Origin: Lactarius indigo
Lineage: Eukaryota > Basidiomycota > Agaricomycetes > Russulales > Russulaceae
Length of the DNA stretch: 64,000 nt
Direction: 5' to 3'
Assembly (NCBI GenBank): GCA_025766275.1
Contig: JAFKAC010000073.1
Location: 236,790 to 300,789 of the forward strand
Each line of letters starts with the position of its first letter. The stretch's first letter is position 1. Below are positions 1-11,200 of the stretch, one piece after another. Under the pieces are notes generated by a model. That model did not search any database. It saw only the letters and a program-made list of their open reading frames with translations, and was not told where the DNA came from. A program made the translations under genes and the position numbers.

Positions 1-512
1 CTACCGTCTTCCATTGGCGCGAGGCTCGGTCTGGGCGTATCACCGAACTCGATTGCGATACCGTACTACTGCACGTTGATATTGCTAGATAAGAAAATAG
101 CGACGAGGAATGGGGTTTGATAGACACTAGCAGGCAACATTAAGAATTTCACTGTCATCAATTGGGCAATTATTGACAGGGACGCCCCTACTGTGGCGAG
201 ATGTTCCGCTATAGTCGATGAACGTGATTGATGTTCGTGTTCACCGTGACTGAGACTCGGAGTCGCGAATAGGAGTACACTGATGACCTGCGGATGCATC
301 ATTGATGGACAAATTCTGTTTCATAGCTTCGCGTCTCAATGACTCGGACTCAGGGGCCATAGACGTGGACTCGGACCCGTCAAACGACAAATGACAACCA
401 CGCCTCCAAATTCTCCCCATGGCCAGCACCACCAACATCCACTTGCCTCTAATAACGGCGGTTTGTCATATCCTTGCTCCAAGGTCGCCTTCAGGTAGCA
501 GGTACGGGGTAT
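1..512. other. No supported gene
   Basis: Short open frames occur on the minus strand (about 66-302 and 241-438), but none shows a recognisable domain or a convincing splice chain. This may be the edge of a gene lying outside the window. Nothing is called here. Confidence 0.5.
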
Positions 513-1673
513 TTATGCATCCACCAGCGCTGTGCGCAGGAATTCCACCGCCTCGTCAAACAGTCCACCAAAGGTCGCCTCCGCGCTGTCCTTAAGGTCA
601 AACGAGTGTTCCGAGCCCTCCACGATGCGCAGCACTGTCTCCACCTTCGCGGCCTGCAAGCGTGCGTGTATCGCCCTCGAGCTGTCGGCGGGCACCGCGC
701 TGTCCTCGGAGCCGTGTATGAGCAGCACGCGGGGCCAGTCGGGCGTGACGAGCAGCTGCGGGAAGATGGCGCGCTCGGCGGGAGGCAGGGCCGCCGCGAA
801 GCGCTCCTGGCCCGCGGGAAGGAGCGGGCGCAGGGTATCGCTGAGCGAGGAGGGCGCGTGCGCCCCGGTCCAGTAGTCCAGGTACGTGCCGAGCTGGAGC
901 CACAGGCGCGCGAGCTGCATGCGTGGGTTCGAAGGGAGTCCGGGCGTGCCGGAGTCGCGGGCGTGGTACGTGGGCGGGGACTGTGCGGCTGGGGGAAGCG
1001 CGGCGCTTGCCGGGTGAAGGAATGCGGCGAACTGCGTTGGGTCTAGAAGCTCGTGGCCAAGGAAGAACGGCACCGTCTTTGGCACGAGGAAGTGCGGGCT
1101 CTACCACCGTAAGCGTTAGGTCAGTCGTACTGTCCGAGATCCGGACGCAAAAAACTGTACTCACGAAGACGTCCCCGCCTAGACCGTAGATGGATAGCAC
1201 CGCGCGAGGACGCGGGTTTGCGTGGATGGCAGCGAGGAATGCGCACATCCCGCCGGCGCTGGACCCGGCGACAGCTAGGCGCGTCCCGTCGAGGAGCACG
1301 GTACCCAGCGTAGGTGTACAGGCGAGGAATGCGAAGAGGTCCACGACGTCTTTGAGCACATCGTGCCCCGTGCTGGGCGGGAGCAGCCGATAGTCCGCAG
1401 AGATGAATGCGAGACCCGCAGCGGTCGTGCGTCCTAGGAACAGTACTCTGTCAATAAAGGTAGGTAGGACAGGGAGTAGGGATACGGACTGCAGAGCCAT
1501 TTGGGAAGCCAGCTTGTTCGATCCCCCGCGGTCATCCCCCCGCCGTGGAAGAACACGACGGCGGGCACTGGGCGGGGAGGGTCGATCGTCGTCGTTGGTG
1601 GATAGACATCGATGTATAGAGTCAGATCTCCGAGCTGCTTGTAAGCGAATGTTGCGGGGGTATCGTCCACCAT
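513..1673 (-). CDS. Alpha/beta hydrolase, HSL-like esterase/lipase
   Basis: Three exons fit in phase: 1673-1486, 1447-1165 and 1100-513, giving about 352 aa. Intron 2 (1164-1101) has a canonical GTGAGT donor. Intron 1 (1485-1448) is only about 38 nt but is the one placement that keeps the frame open. The product has the HSL oxyanion-hole motif FFHGGG near residue 42, the nucleophile elbow GSSAGG in the middle, an acid-residue segment HGSEDSAVP and the catalytic histidine segment GSEHSF near the C-terminus, so the Ser-Asp-His triad looks complete. Members hydrolyse short-chain esters; the substrate here is unknown. No clear signal peptide is seen, so it is probably intracellular. It is divergent from the HECT ligase gene, with the two start codons about 210 bp apart. 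Exon boundaries are inferred by eye. Confidence 0.85.
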
Positions 1674-1883
1674 TATCGACGTGGTAAAGGAGAGAGATTT
1701 ATCTTTATCATTGGGTATAACGTCGTGAGGGACTACGAGGAGATAGAATTCCCAAGACCGGACTCGGCGCGGTTGGGCCGGGTGTGGGCGCTAGAGAGCG
1801 GCCGCGTAATGATCCTTAGCGGAGAGCGGCCCCAGAGAGGAACCCCAGAGGGCGAAAGAGCCCACGTTACTCTCCTCGTCCCA
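1674..1883. promoter_or_regulatory. Shared divergent promoter region
   Basis: This 210-bp gap separates the start codons of the hydrolase (1673, minus) and the HECT ligase (1884, plus), so both genes must take their core promoters from here. No individual element is asserted. The open frame to the right actually begins upstream at 1725, so the HECT start could lie earlier, which would shorten the gap. Confidence 0.4.
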
Positions 1884-4800
1884 ATGCATCCTTTTACGCA
1901 AGAAAAACGTAGGAAAATAAACCTCGGAGGTGCGACCTCAGTGGCCTCACAGACAGACATACTGCACAGCGCCAAGGCTCGAAGATCGGAACGCGAAGAA
2001 ATCCGCCGCCGTCACGAGAGCGCACTCTGCATCCAGTCTCACTGGCGCAGCTTTCAGAAGTATCGCGCGGTCAGGCAACAGCTCTCTTGGATATTTCAGG
2101 AAGATGTGCTTGGGCTGGATGGGATGCGGGCCCTCGTTCTCGTCGGGAGTGACGACTCGCTTCTCGCTCAGTGGTCCGAGGCAGTAGTCCGTGCAGGAGA
2201 TGGTGAGCCCTCTGTCTCGATCTACTATCCTCCTTCTCCCTCTTTCCAGACGTGTTTGTGGCGACCACTACTGTATCCCCGATTCGGGGCTCTTTACTAC
2301 GTTTCGCGTAATAGTTGTCTCTCCTACAGGGCTGACCTTTCTTCAGCCTGGTCCTTACAGTACGTCAGTGGCCCAGATTCAAGCCATTGGATCGTTCTGG
2401 TTCGACAGCTCTCAATTCTTCTCCTTCGTTCTGTAGCCAACTCTCCACGGTACGTCCCTCGCCGCTTGGTCTCGTGCGCTCCCTCCTATCCCGATCCTCC
2501 CAGTGCCACCGCCTCGTCCAACCACCTACGGGTCCTCGATTCCCTCCTTTCTCCCACGTCGAGTGCACGCTCGCTAGGAGAACGATCGGAAGATCTGTGC
2601 ACCAATATCACACTTTACGTCTCGCGGCGTGGATTGTACCCCCTCCTAGCAAAAGCTCTGAACGACATCGTGCGTTTCGATCACCCCGCGCGTATCTCAC
2701 TTTCTAACGTGTTTTTAGCCTGTGGAAGACAAAAATTCACCATCGATCCCACTACTCGTCCCTCTCCTCACCTATCCACTACGAATTTTTAATCCCTCGC
2801 ACCCAGATTCATTCCTAGATGCATACACTCTGCTCGTTCACCACGTGCTGTCACTCCCGTTACTCCCCAATCGACTTCCTCTTGCTTCATTGACCCACCT
2901 GTCTGCCAACCTGCCTCTTGCGGCGGCCTCCGTCTTATCTCCATCGATTCCACAATTGGCGACTGCGCTTGGAGTAGAGGCAAAGGTACATCTTCTTGCG
3001 AATCTGACAGCCTTCGTACCTCCAAGATATCCTTCGCTTCCTCCTGCGTCTCTTACGACCCTGTTGCACCTCATGGCCAGGATCATGAGCACACTTCCCA
3101 CCGGTGCGCTAGAACCTCCGTCGTCGGCCTCTAACGGGAAACAAGCCACGATTAATGAAAGCGACTCGGACTCGGACTCGGATGAATTAACACGCGGGTC
3201 CACCTCTGCTTTTATCCCTGTATCCTTGCCTCAACTGGACGAACGTACCCTGAAGCGATTGCAGACACTCCCAACGACCGCCCACATTGGCTCTCTTATC
3301 CGCGCTACGCAGAGTCACACCTCGGCGCGCATCGCACTCTGCGATTTCTTCTTTGCCCTTTGTACTGTGTGGCCTTCTAGAGCAGACCCTGTACTCAGCA
3401 CGGTCGTGGTGTCGACCGGTGGTGGGCTTGTACGCGAGTTGTATCGTGGTTACGTACGAAGCTCCCCTCTTGGGGGCGATGACAGCTTCGCCACGCTTCT
3501 GGGTACGTCCTTCTGTCCCGCCTCTGATTCCGCTTCATGGATTATGGCCCCCGTAGACGCCGCTCATGCAAGTTCTTGGCCCCCTTTACTTTTCTTGACC
3601 GACTTGTACACGCATTCGCTTCTCACCATGGGGGACGACGAGTTTTTCTCCGGTCTTAGCGAACCGACAAGTGCCAATGCTCCGCGCAACCCACTCTCCC
3701 TGGATGAGATCACGTCTCTATCTCGGAAATTCCTGAATATTGCCTTCACGCTCTTTTGGAGGGAAGAGCAGATAGGTGCCCAGGATGCTCATGTTCCCGG
3801 CCTCAGCATCAAATGGGACGGTGTGCGGCGAAAATTAACGCGTTTCCTACAAGCAGTGCACACGCGGGAGTACGCACCGCAGCCTCCCTAGCACGTACGC
3901 GCTTATTTACGGCCCTCCATTTTCCAGCTCGAGAAGGCCATTTACACCGTCCGGCCATTGGCTGGTGAACGAACGCATAGACATTGACTCTTTCGTCGAG
4001 GTCGCCGTGTGAGGACTCGTCTCTTTTACTGCTGCTATCCGAGATTTTTTTTTCTCTGATTGGTGTTGCCACAGAGGCGAGGAGCAGCAGTTCGTTCCGC
4101 TTCTGCCGGTACCCGGGCCGTCGCGGCGCGTCTCGAAGCGATCCCTCGCGTTCTTGTCGCCGCGGCTCGGAGTGCTCAACAACATCCCATTCGCCATACC
4201 GTTCGAAGCTCGCGTCAACATCTTCCGGTCCTTCGTCGTCAACGATAAGCGCAATTTCAGGACAGACATACGGTCGTTCGAGGAGTTTCGTTCGCGTACG
4301 CACGCCACCGTGCGCCGCGGTCACGTGGCGGAGGATGGGTTCGATAAACTCGCGGACGCGAACCTGAAGCGGCCCATCGGGATTACGTTCATTGACCAAT
4401 TCGGCGAGGAGGAGTGAGCGCAGCGGGTCTTTTGTTTCTGCGGAGATTTTACTGATCGGACTTGCGTAGAATGGGTATTGATGGTGGGGGCGTATTCAAG
4501 GAGTTCTTAACTGACCTGTCGAAGGAGGTTTTTGACAGCGATCGAGGACTTTGGCTCGCCAACAAGAAGAACGAGCTGTATCCTAGCCATGGCTCCTATG
4601 CGACAGAAGGTAAGCAACAACACCGTCGCGCTTTTGATTTATCCTGTCGGTGTTCATTTTTCTGCGAAGCCCATAGCCTCAATTGGTACCGGTTTATTGG
4701 AAGAATATTGGGCAAGGCGCTGTATGAGGGAATCTTGGTGGACGTTGCGTTCGCGGGCTTCTTCCTCGCTAAGGTTCGCTTGTGTCGATTGGTCGGATCG

Positions 4801-5840
4801 TCCCCCGACGCTTACATTGTTTCTTCTGTAGTGGCTAGGGAAGCAGAGTTTCCTGGACGATCTCGCATCTCTCGATCCGGACTTGTACCAGGGCCTTATA
4901 TTTCTGAAGCACTACCCAGGAAACCCCGAAGATCTCTCACTCAATTTCACCATTGCTGACGAGGGTGAGATCTTGAACCTAATCGGCGATTTTTTCGGCG
5001 CTCAATGTAACGCGCAGAATTTGGCGTCGCGCGGACGATCGACCTCAAGCCAAACGGAAGCAACATCCCCGTCTCGCGAGATAACAAGCTCGAGTACATC
5101 CTCCGCGTGTCTCACTACCGCCTCACGAAGCAAATCAAACAACAAAGTGACGCGTTTTTCGAAGGCCTGTCGGATATGATCGACCCGAAGTGGCTCCGGT
5201 AACACATGCACACGCACTCTTTTGATACGGTCTATCCTCACGCGTCCCCCGTAAAGGATGTTTAACCAACAAGAACTGCAAGTCTTACTTGGCGGCGTGA
5301 ATACCCCAATCGACTTGGATGATCTGCGGCGGAACACGAACTACGGTGGCTTATACAGCGCCGACGAACCGACCATTCTCGCCTTTTGGAAGGTATGCTC
5401 GTGCGAGCGGCAAGGAAGTCTCTTTTTTTTCCTGTCTCACCAATGGTCTCTCAAGGTCGTAGAGGGCTTCGACGCGGAACAACGCCGGGCGTTACTGCGC
5501 TTCGTTACGAGCGTCGGGCGACCACCACTTCTGTACGCATTCCCCTTCCACCTACCTGCAGAATCATGCACTGACTCGTACGTTTTTTCAATAGGGGTTT
5601 CGGCGGCCTCGTCCCCAAGTTTTGTATCCGCGACGCAGGAGGCGACGAGAATCGGCTGCCGACGTCCAGCACCTGCGTGAATCTGCTCAAGGTACATGTC
5701 GTCGTTCCTATATAGTATCGGCTCCTTGAGCTGAGCCCATACCTTTTCCTTCGCAGCTGCCTCGCTACCAAAGCGAAAGAGTCCTCCGTCGGAAACTCCT
5801 GCAGGCGGTTTTCTCCGGTGCAGGATTCGATCTGTCCTGA
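1884..5840 (+). CDS. HUL5: HECT-type E3 ubiquitin ligase, UBE3C/Hul5-like
   Basis: A multi-exon gene. The chosen ATG at 1884 begins a typical UBE3C/Hul5 N-terminus: a basic 'KRRKINLGG' segment followed by an IQ-like helix (CIQSHWRSFQKYR). Middle exons (about 2380-3890) are helical and contain an acidic SDSDSDSDE run near 3165. The HECT domain spans about 4100-5840: a 'RPIGITFIDQFG' start, 'GIDGGGVFKEFL', 'YRFIGRILGKALYEGILVD', then 'LGGVNTPIDLDDL', and the catalytic-cysteine segment TSSTCVNLLKLP in the last exons, ending with a stop at 5838-5840. HECT ligases accept ubiquitin on this cysteine before passing it to substrate; Hul5/UBE3C extends chains on proteasome-bound proteins. Clear short introns include 2203-2249, one after 4417, one near 4610-4680, one with a GTGAGATC donor near 4964, and others near 5200, 5395, 5535 and 5690. 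Boundaries between 2250 and 2420 remain unresolved. Confidence 0.87.
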
Positions 5841-8236
5841 AGAAAGAAAAGACTTGGCCGACCGGGGGTGCAGTGCCGTGCCGCCTTTGTATTATGTTAA
5901 TCGTCGCTGTGTGCATCCAGGGGATCCCCAGGATGCATTGTCTCTCTTGTACGTGGAGTAGAGATAGATGTTACGTTTTTTTTTTTTAGAATCGCTTGGG
6001 AGCGTCGTCAATTGTATTTTTTGCAATGTCCTGCTTCGAGTTTTTCTCTCTTTGGATCTGGGTGATATCGTCCCAAACTTACTACCAATACCCGCATTCG
6101 TACGGCAGCTGAACTATCCTTACAGTCTGAGATATATCAGGTCTATCGGGCTTCGGTGAGGTTCGGCTCTCTCCAAGAATTCGATCTCCGCCCGCGACCT
6201 TCAACTTCGAGACTACAGGAATTGGACCATGAAAGATATTACCGTTCATTCCCTCTCTGCCCATCTGCAAACATCCAATCTCTCCCGACGCGATTCTTAC
6301 CGTGCTTCAAGCCCCAAATCCTAGGTCGAACGGCTCAACAGATCTTGAAACGGAGGCGTGAGGTTGAAAGGCGCCTCGCCTCGTTGTAACAGTGATTGGG
6401 TGTTCGCAAAGAATGCGTAGAGGACGTTGATGGTCCTCTGCGCATTTTTTGTGAGGACTGGCGTCTACCAGGCCAACATCTTCGCCATGAAGGTGTTGGT
6501 CCGGCGGATATTGGTGGTTCTGTCAAGGACTTATGCTCTGATACCGATTCGTCGGCTGGAAAGGTCGTCTCCACTAGTATTAGTGTCCTCCTTGCTGTGA
6601 GTGAGTGATCTCATTTGTCCCCTCCGCACCCGTGCTGTAAAACTGGAGTCTATTAGGTTGTACTGTACCCAAGTCGTCATCGTTGGCGTCTTTTGAGCAC
6701 ATAAAAAACTTCTACAGACGGATTATGGCGTTTACACCGTTGCTCGGGTGAACGCGATTTCAAAGGAATCAGAGTCGAAAGAGTGAGATTATCGTTTGCG
6801 GTTCGTCCTTCTTGGCCTGTTGATCCCTAGAAATAATCTGAAGAAATTCGTTGGACAGAGTCCGACGGGGGGATATCAGGGTGCGCTTAGGAGGTTGGAC
6901 GATGATGATGCCCAAATGATGAATACTACGAATTTGAAAGGAACTCAAAGGAACTCTGAGCGAATATGAAAGGGGCTTGCAGCAGGATCGAGGCAAAGTC
7001 AGGATGTTAACACGTCAATGCCCACCTCACGATAAACGAAGCCAGCATTGTCAAAGGTAATCTAAAAACAATCACAGATGGTGCGCAAAACATTTTAGAT
7101 ACACGAATGCCATTCTATATGATTACATCCCTATGCAGAAAGGGCAAAAGTGGTCATGCTCCAGACCGCAAATGATGTGGTGCAACTCTTCGGATACATA
7201 TCCCACAGGCCTGTCCAGCGTGGGCCCGTTCTTCGTAACCACACTCGCAGACGAAGTGTTTCGGCCTCGTCAGCCTGAAATTAGTTTATGTCTGGTGGAA
7301 CCCGCTAGCTGAAAGGGCCGCAAACCTATTCGAAGGACCCAGATGACGACGCGGAGAATAGAGACGACCTCATAGCCGAAGAACCGTCTGGGGTTAATCA
7401 CCCGTGAGCGGAGCCGATTCAAACGAATGGGCAAGGCGTGACACCGGACGAGTGGTTCCGTTGAAGTAGATCTCTACCCGACTCGGGTGAAGAGACGAAG
7501 AGGGGCCGTCGACTAGCGAGAGGAGAGCAGCAGACGAGGCAAGGGCAGGTAGGAACGACGAAGCAGAAACTACAGATACTTAGTGACCTTTTCGTGTCCC
7601 ATCTTCTGGGGGGTTTTGATGGTGACCACAGCGATAAACTTGGCTGGGTCACCATCTTCTGGCAGTTACCGAGGGTTTGTCCAAAAAAAAAGATAAGCAT
7701 GAGCTTCACTACCTTCACATTAAGCAATACTTTCTCACGGCCTCATACATGCGAAGTGAGGGTGTGGACGTCTACACGTCCACATTACACGTCCACACTG
7801 AAGCTCCACCCTAAGTTCCGATAACATGAATTACTCCCATAGCTACAGTAAAGGTCTAAAGGCCAAAAGCTTACAGTATATGCCGTACTATCACTTCAGA
7901 CGAATCCAGCCCCTCACCATTGTCCCTTTTGTCCTGCAAGGATATCCTAAAAATACAATTACGGTAGGACTGTTGTAGGACTGTTGACACTCGCAAGGCA
8001 CCAACTCGGTGAGTAGTTTCACTCAACATGTGGCCTCCACATAGCGCTTTCTGTCTAAGGTTCTGTCACTTAAGTTAGGCTTACTTGTATGCGGTGCTCA
8101 TGCGGTGCTATGATGTGCAGGAGGTCACTGCCCCCTTACTAGTACTCAAGGCTACTACATGCCACTGGCTGTCCTGAGTGTTCCACCCACTGATAGACTC
8201 CCCCACCAGACGCGTTAATACCCAGATCCTAAACCA
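5841..8236. other. Intergenic, no supported gene
   Basis: About 2.4 kb of short, overlapping frames without recognisable domains or consistent splice chains. A small perfect inverted repeat, gtgtggacgt...acgtccacac, sits at 7762-7798. I found no tRNA-like cloverleaf by eye. Confidence 0.5.
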
Positions 8237-11200
8237 ATGTCTCCTACGTCCCTTCAACTCACTGGTACGGGTATCCTTGACGCGGCCTTCACCGACTATG
8301 TCAGGCAATTTGGGATTGACCCATCCAAGCACCCGTTTTTCGACCAGCTTCAGTCCTGCCATTCTCCTAATGACGTCCTTAAGCTTCTCGAAGACAAGGC
8401 GAATGAATTCAAAGACTACCGAGAGGGAAATCGCGAGTTGATCAACTGCCTTAAGCCTGTAGTGGAGGTCACCCATGCGATTTCTAGTGTTCTCGCCGAA
8501 GTCATTAGCGTTGTGAGCCGAATAGGGGCATCCTTCCTGTTCATAATTTCACCACTCTGCTACCAGGTGCCGTTCCAACCAGCGGGGGCAGTCTTCGTTG
8601 GCATAAATGTCCTCCTTACAGTACGTATCCCGTGACACTTCAACTACATGCCCTGATGATATCTGGGCGCTACAGGCAGCCAGCGATGTTAGTTCGAGCT
8701 ACGATGCACTCGTCGACCTGTTTGAATGCGTAGGAAATCTCTTGAAACGCCTTCAGATCTACAGCGACATTTCCTTGACTCCCTTAATGGCGGAAATAAT
8801 CGCGAAGATAATGGCCGAATTACTTTCGGTTTTTGCTCTTGCTACAAAGCAAATTAAGCAAGGTAGATTCAGTAAGTGGGCTATTGTCTTCGATATGCGA
8901 TGACTCAACATGGCACAGAAAAATTCGCAAAGAAGCTACTTGGAGAAAGCGAGATCGAGGCTGTCTTGCAGAGGTTGGACCGTCTCACCCAGGAGGAAGG
9001 TCGAATGACCATGGCGCAGACCCTGGAAGTCGTCCACTGCCTTGTGAATAATGTGAGGGTCGTCACGAACGGTACGCCTAATTTTCTCGGCCATTTATAG
9101 TCACACTGAGGAGTTGTCATGATAGATGGAAAAGTGTCGATAGATGGTATATGGAAGGCTTTGGGTGTGCTTTTGTTCCGTTCGGGCTCGGTCTTGCAGG
9201 AGCTGATCAGCACACTAGATGCGATGCAACAAATTGCAAATGATATAAACAAGATGATGCGTTCGTTATTGATTCGTCCTGCTAGTATGTGCTAGTTGCG
9301 CTCATGCCAGTTGCAGGTGACCAGTTGCAAGAGAAATCCCGAAGTTGGCTCTCTCCTCCAGATCCGTCGCCAAACTTCAACCTCGCGTGCGAAATCCATC
9401 AAGACGGAACTACGACGTGGTTTTTCAGGGGAAATGTCTTCGGTGAATGGTGCTCGAAGGGTTCCTTGTTGTGGATCTATGGAAAACGTGCGTTCTGGTA
9501 TGAGACTTAGATCGATCCTGATTCCTTTTCCTTTCCCCCTCTGTAGCGGGTTCGGGAAAAACTATTCTGATGCACGTGGTATTTCATTGTGTTAATTATA
9601 GTTATTTACAGACTCTACTAGGTCGTCGATCGTTCGAGAAATTGACAGGGTGCATAACGCAGGATTAGCATCGATGGCGTATTTTTATTTCGACTTTAGG
9701 GACTCTCAGAAACGACACCGGCGCGGTCTTCTCTCTTCTCTCATTTCCCAGCTCAGCGCCGACTCTGATCCCTGCTATCACATTCTGTCTCGTTTATATT
9801 CTGCTCACGCTGGTGGCACACGACAACCTTCCGACGATGCACTTTGGAAATGTCTTGGTGAAATGCTGAAAGTCCAAGGACTGCCTGCAATATACGTCAT
9901 TATAGATGCTCTTGACGAATGCCCCAACATCTCCGGGATGCCGACTCCGCGTGAAAGGGTGCTCAAGTTTCTGAAGGATCTTGTCAATTTGCGTCTCCCG
10001 AACGTGCACATCTGTGTCTCAAGTCGTCCAGAAATCGACATTCGCACCATTCTCGAACCCTTGGCGCCGTTCCGTGTGTCGCTCGATGACGAAAGAGGGC
10101 AAAAGGAGGATGTCTTGCAATACATCAAATCGGTCGTACACTCTGATCAGAGGTTGCGAAGATGGTCAGTAGAGCACAAGCAATTGGTCATTGATACACT
10201 CTCGCATAAAGCAGATGGGATGTGAGTGGTACATCGTAGCTTCTCGGAACAATCGCTGAATGAATGCGGCAGGTTCAGATGGGTTTATTGCCAGTTGGAA
10301 GACCTGCGTCAGCACTTTCCTGAAGACCTCCAAAGCGCTTTGGATCACATGCCGGAGTCGCTGGATGAAACCTACGAGCGCACGCTACTCGGGATCGACA
10401 AAGTGAAGCGGCAATACGCACGTCGACTATTTCAGTGCCTGACTGTATCCGCTAGACCGCTTCGCGTTGACGAACTTGCGGAGATCCTAGCAATTCGGTT
10501 CGATGCAGCAGCGGTCCCCAATGCCAACACGGTCCGGCAACAAATCAACGCAGAAGAAGACATGCTTTCTGCGTGCTCCAGTCTAATTATCATTGTCAAC
10601 GTGAACGGATCCCAAGTGGTCCAGTTTGCCCACATTTCCGTCAAGGAATTCTTGACCTCGGACCGCCTTGCCACCGCGAGCGAGAATCTCGCTCACTATC
10701 ACATCGTTCCTCACTTGGCACATGCCACACTCGCGCAAGCTTCCCTCAGCGTCCTACTCCAGCTCGATGACCGCATCGACAAAGACAGTATTAGGAACTT
10801 CCCGCTCGCCGATTATGCCTCACGATACTGGTTCAAACACGGCCGGTTCGACGACAACGTGTCATCGACCATCCAAGAAGCCACGGAACGTCTGTTTGAC
10901 CGAGAGAAACCACATTTCTCTGCGTGGGTCTGGATATATGACATAGACGACCCTTGGCGGAAATCCATGCCTACGAAGCACCCGGAGCAGCCAGAGGCGA
11001 CCCCGTTATATTATGCCATACTTTGTGGTTTCCACTGGCTTATAGAACGCCTAGTTTCCACCTACCCAGGGGATATTCACGCAAGGGGAGGGCGTTATGG
11101 AACTGCATTGCTCACAGCAGTCTGGAAGGTATGTTTCAACGTTAGTACTTTGTTACCTCTTCAGCGCTGATCTGTATGTCCAGGAGAACGGGGACATGAG

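Noticed and set aside
474..1046. 190-codon plus-strand frame
   Set aside because: It is the antisense shadow of hydrolase exon 3, which carries the catalytic Asp and His segments on the minus strand.
7762..7798. 10-bp inverted repeat as a terminator or operator
   Set aside because: There is no adjoining gene, and rho-independent terminators are not expected in this kind of genome.
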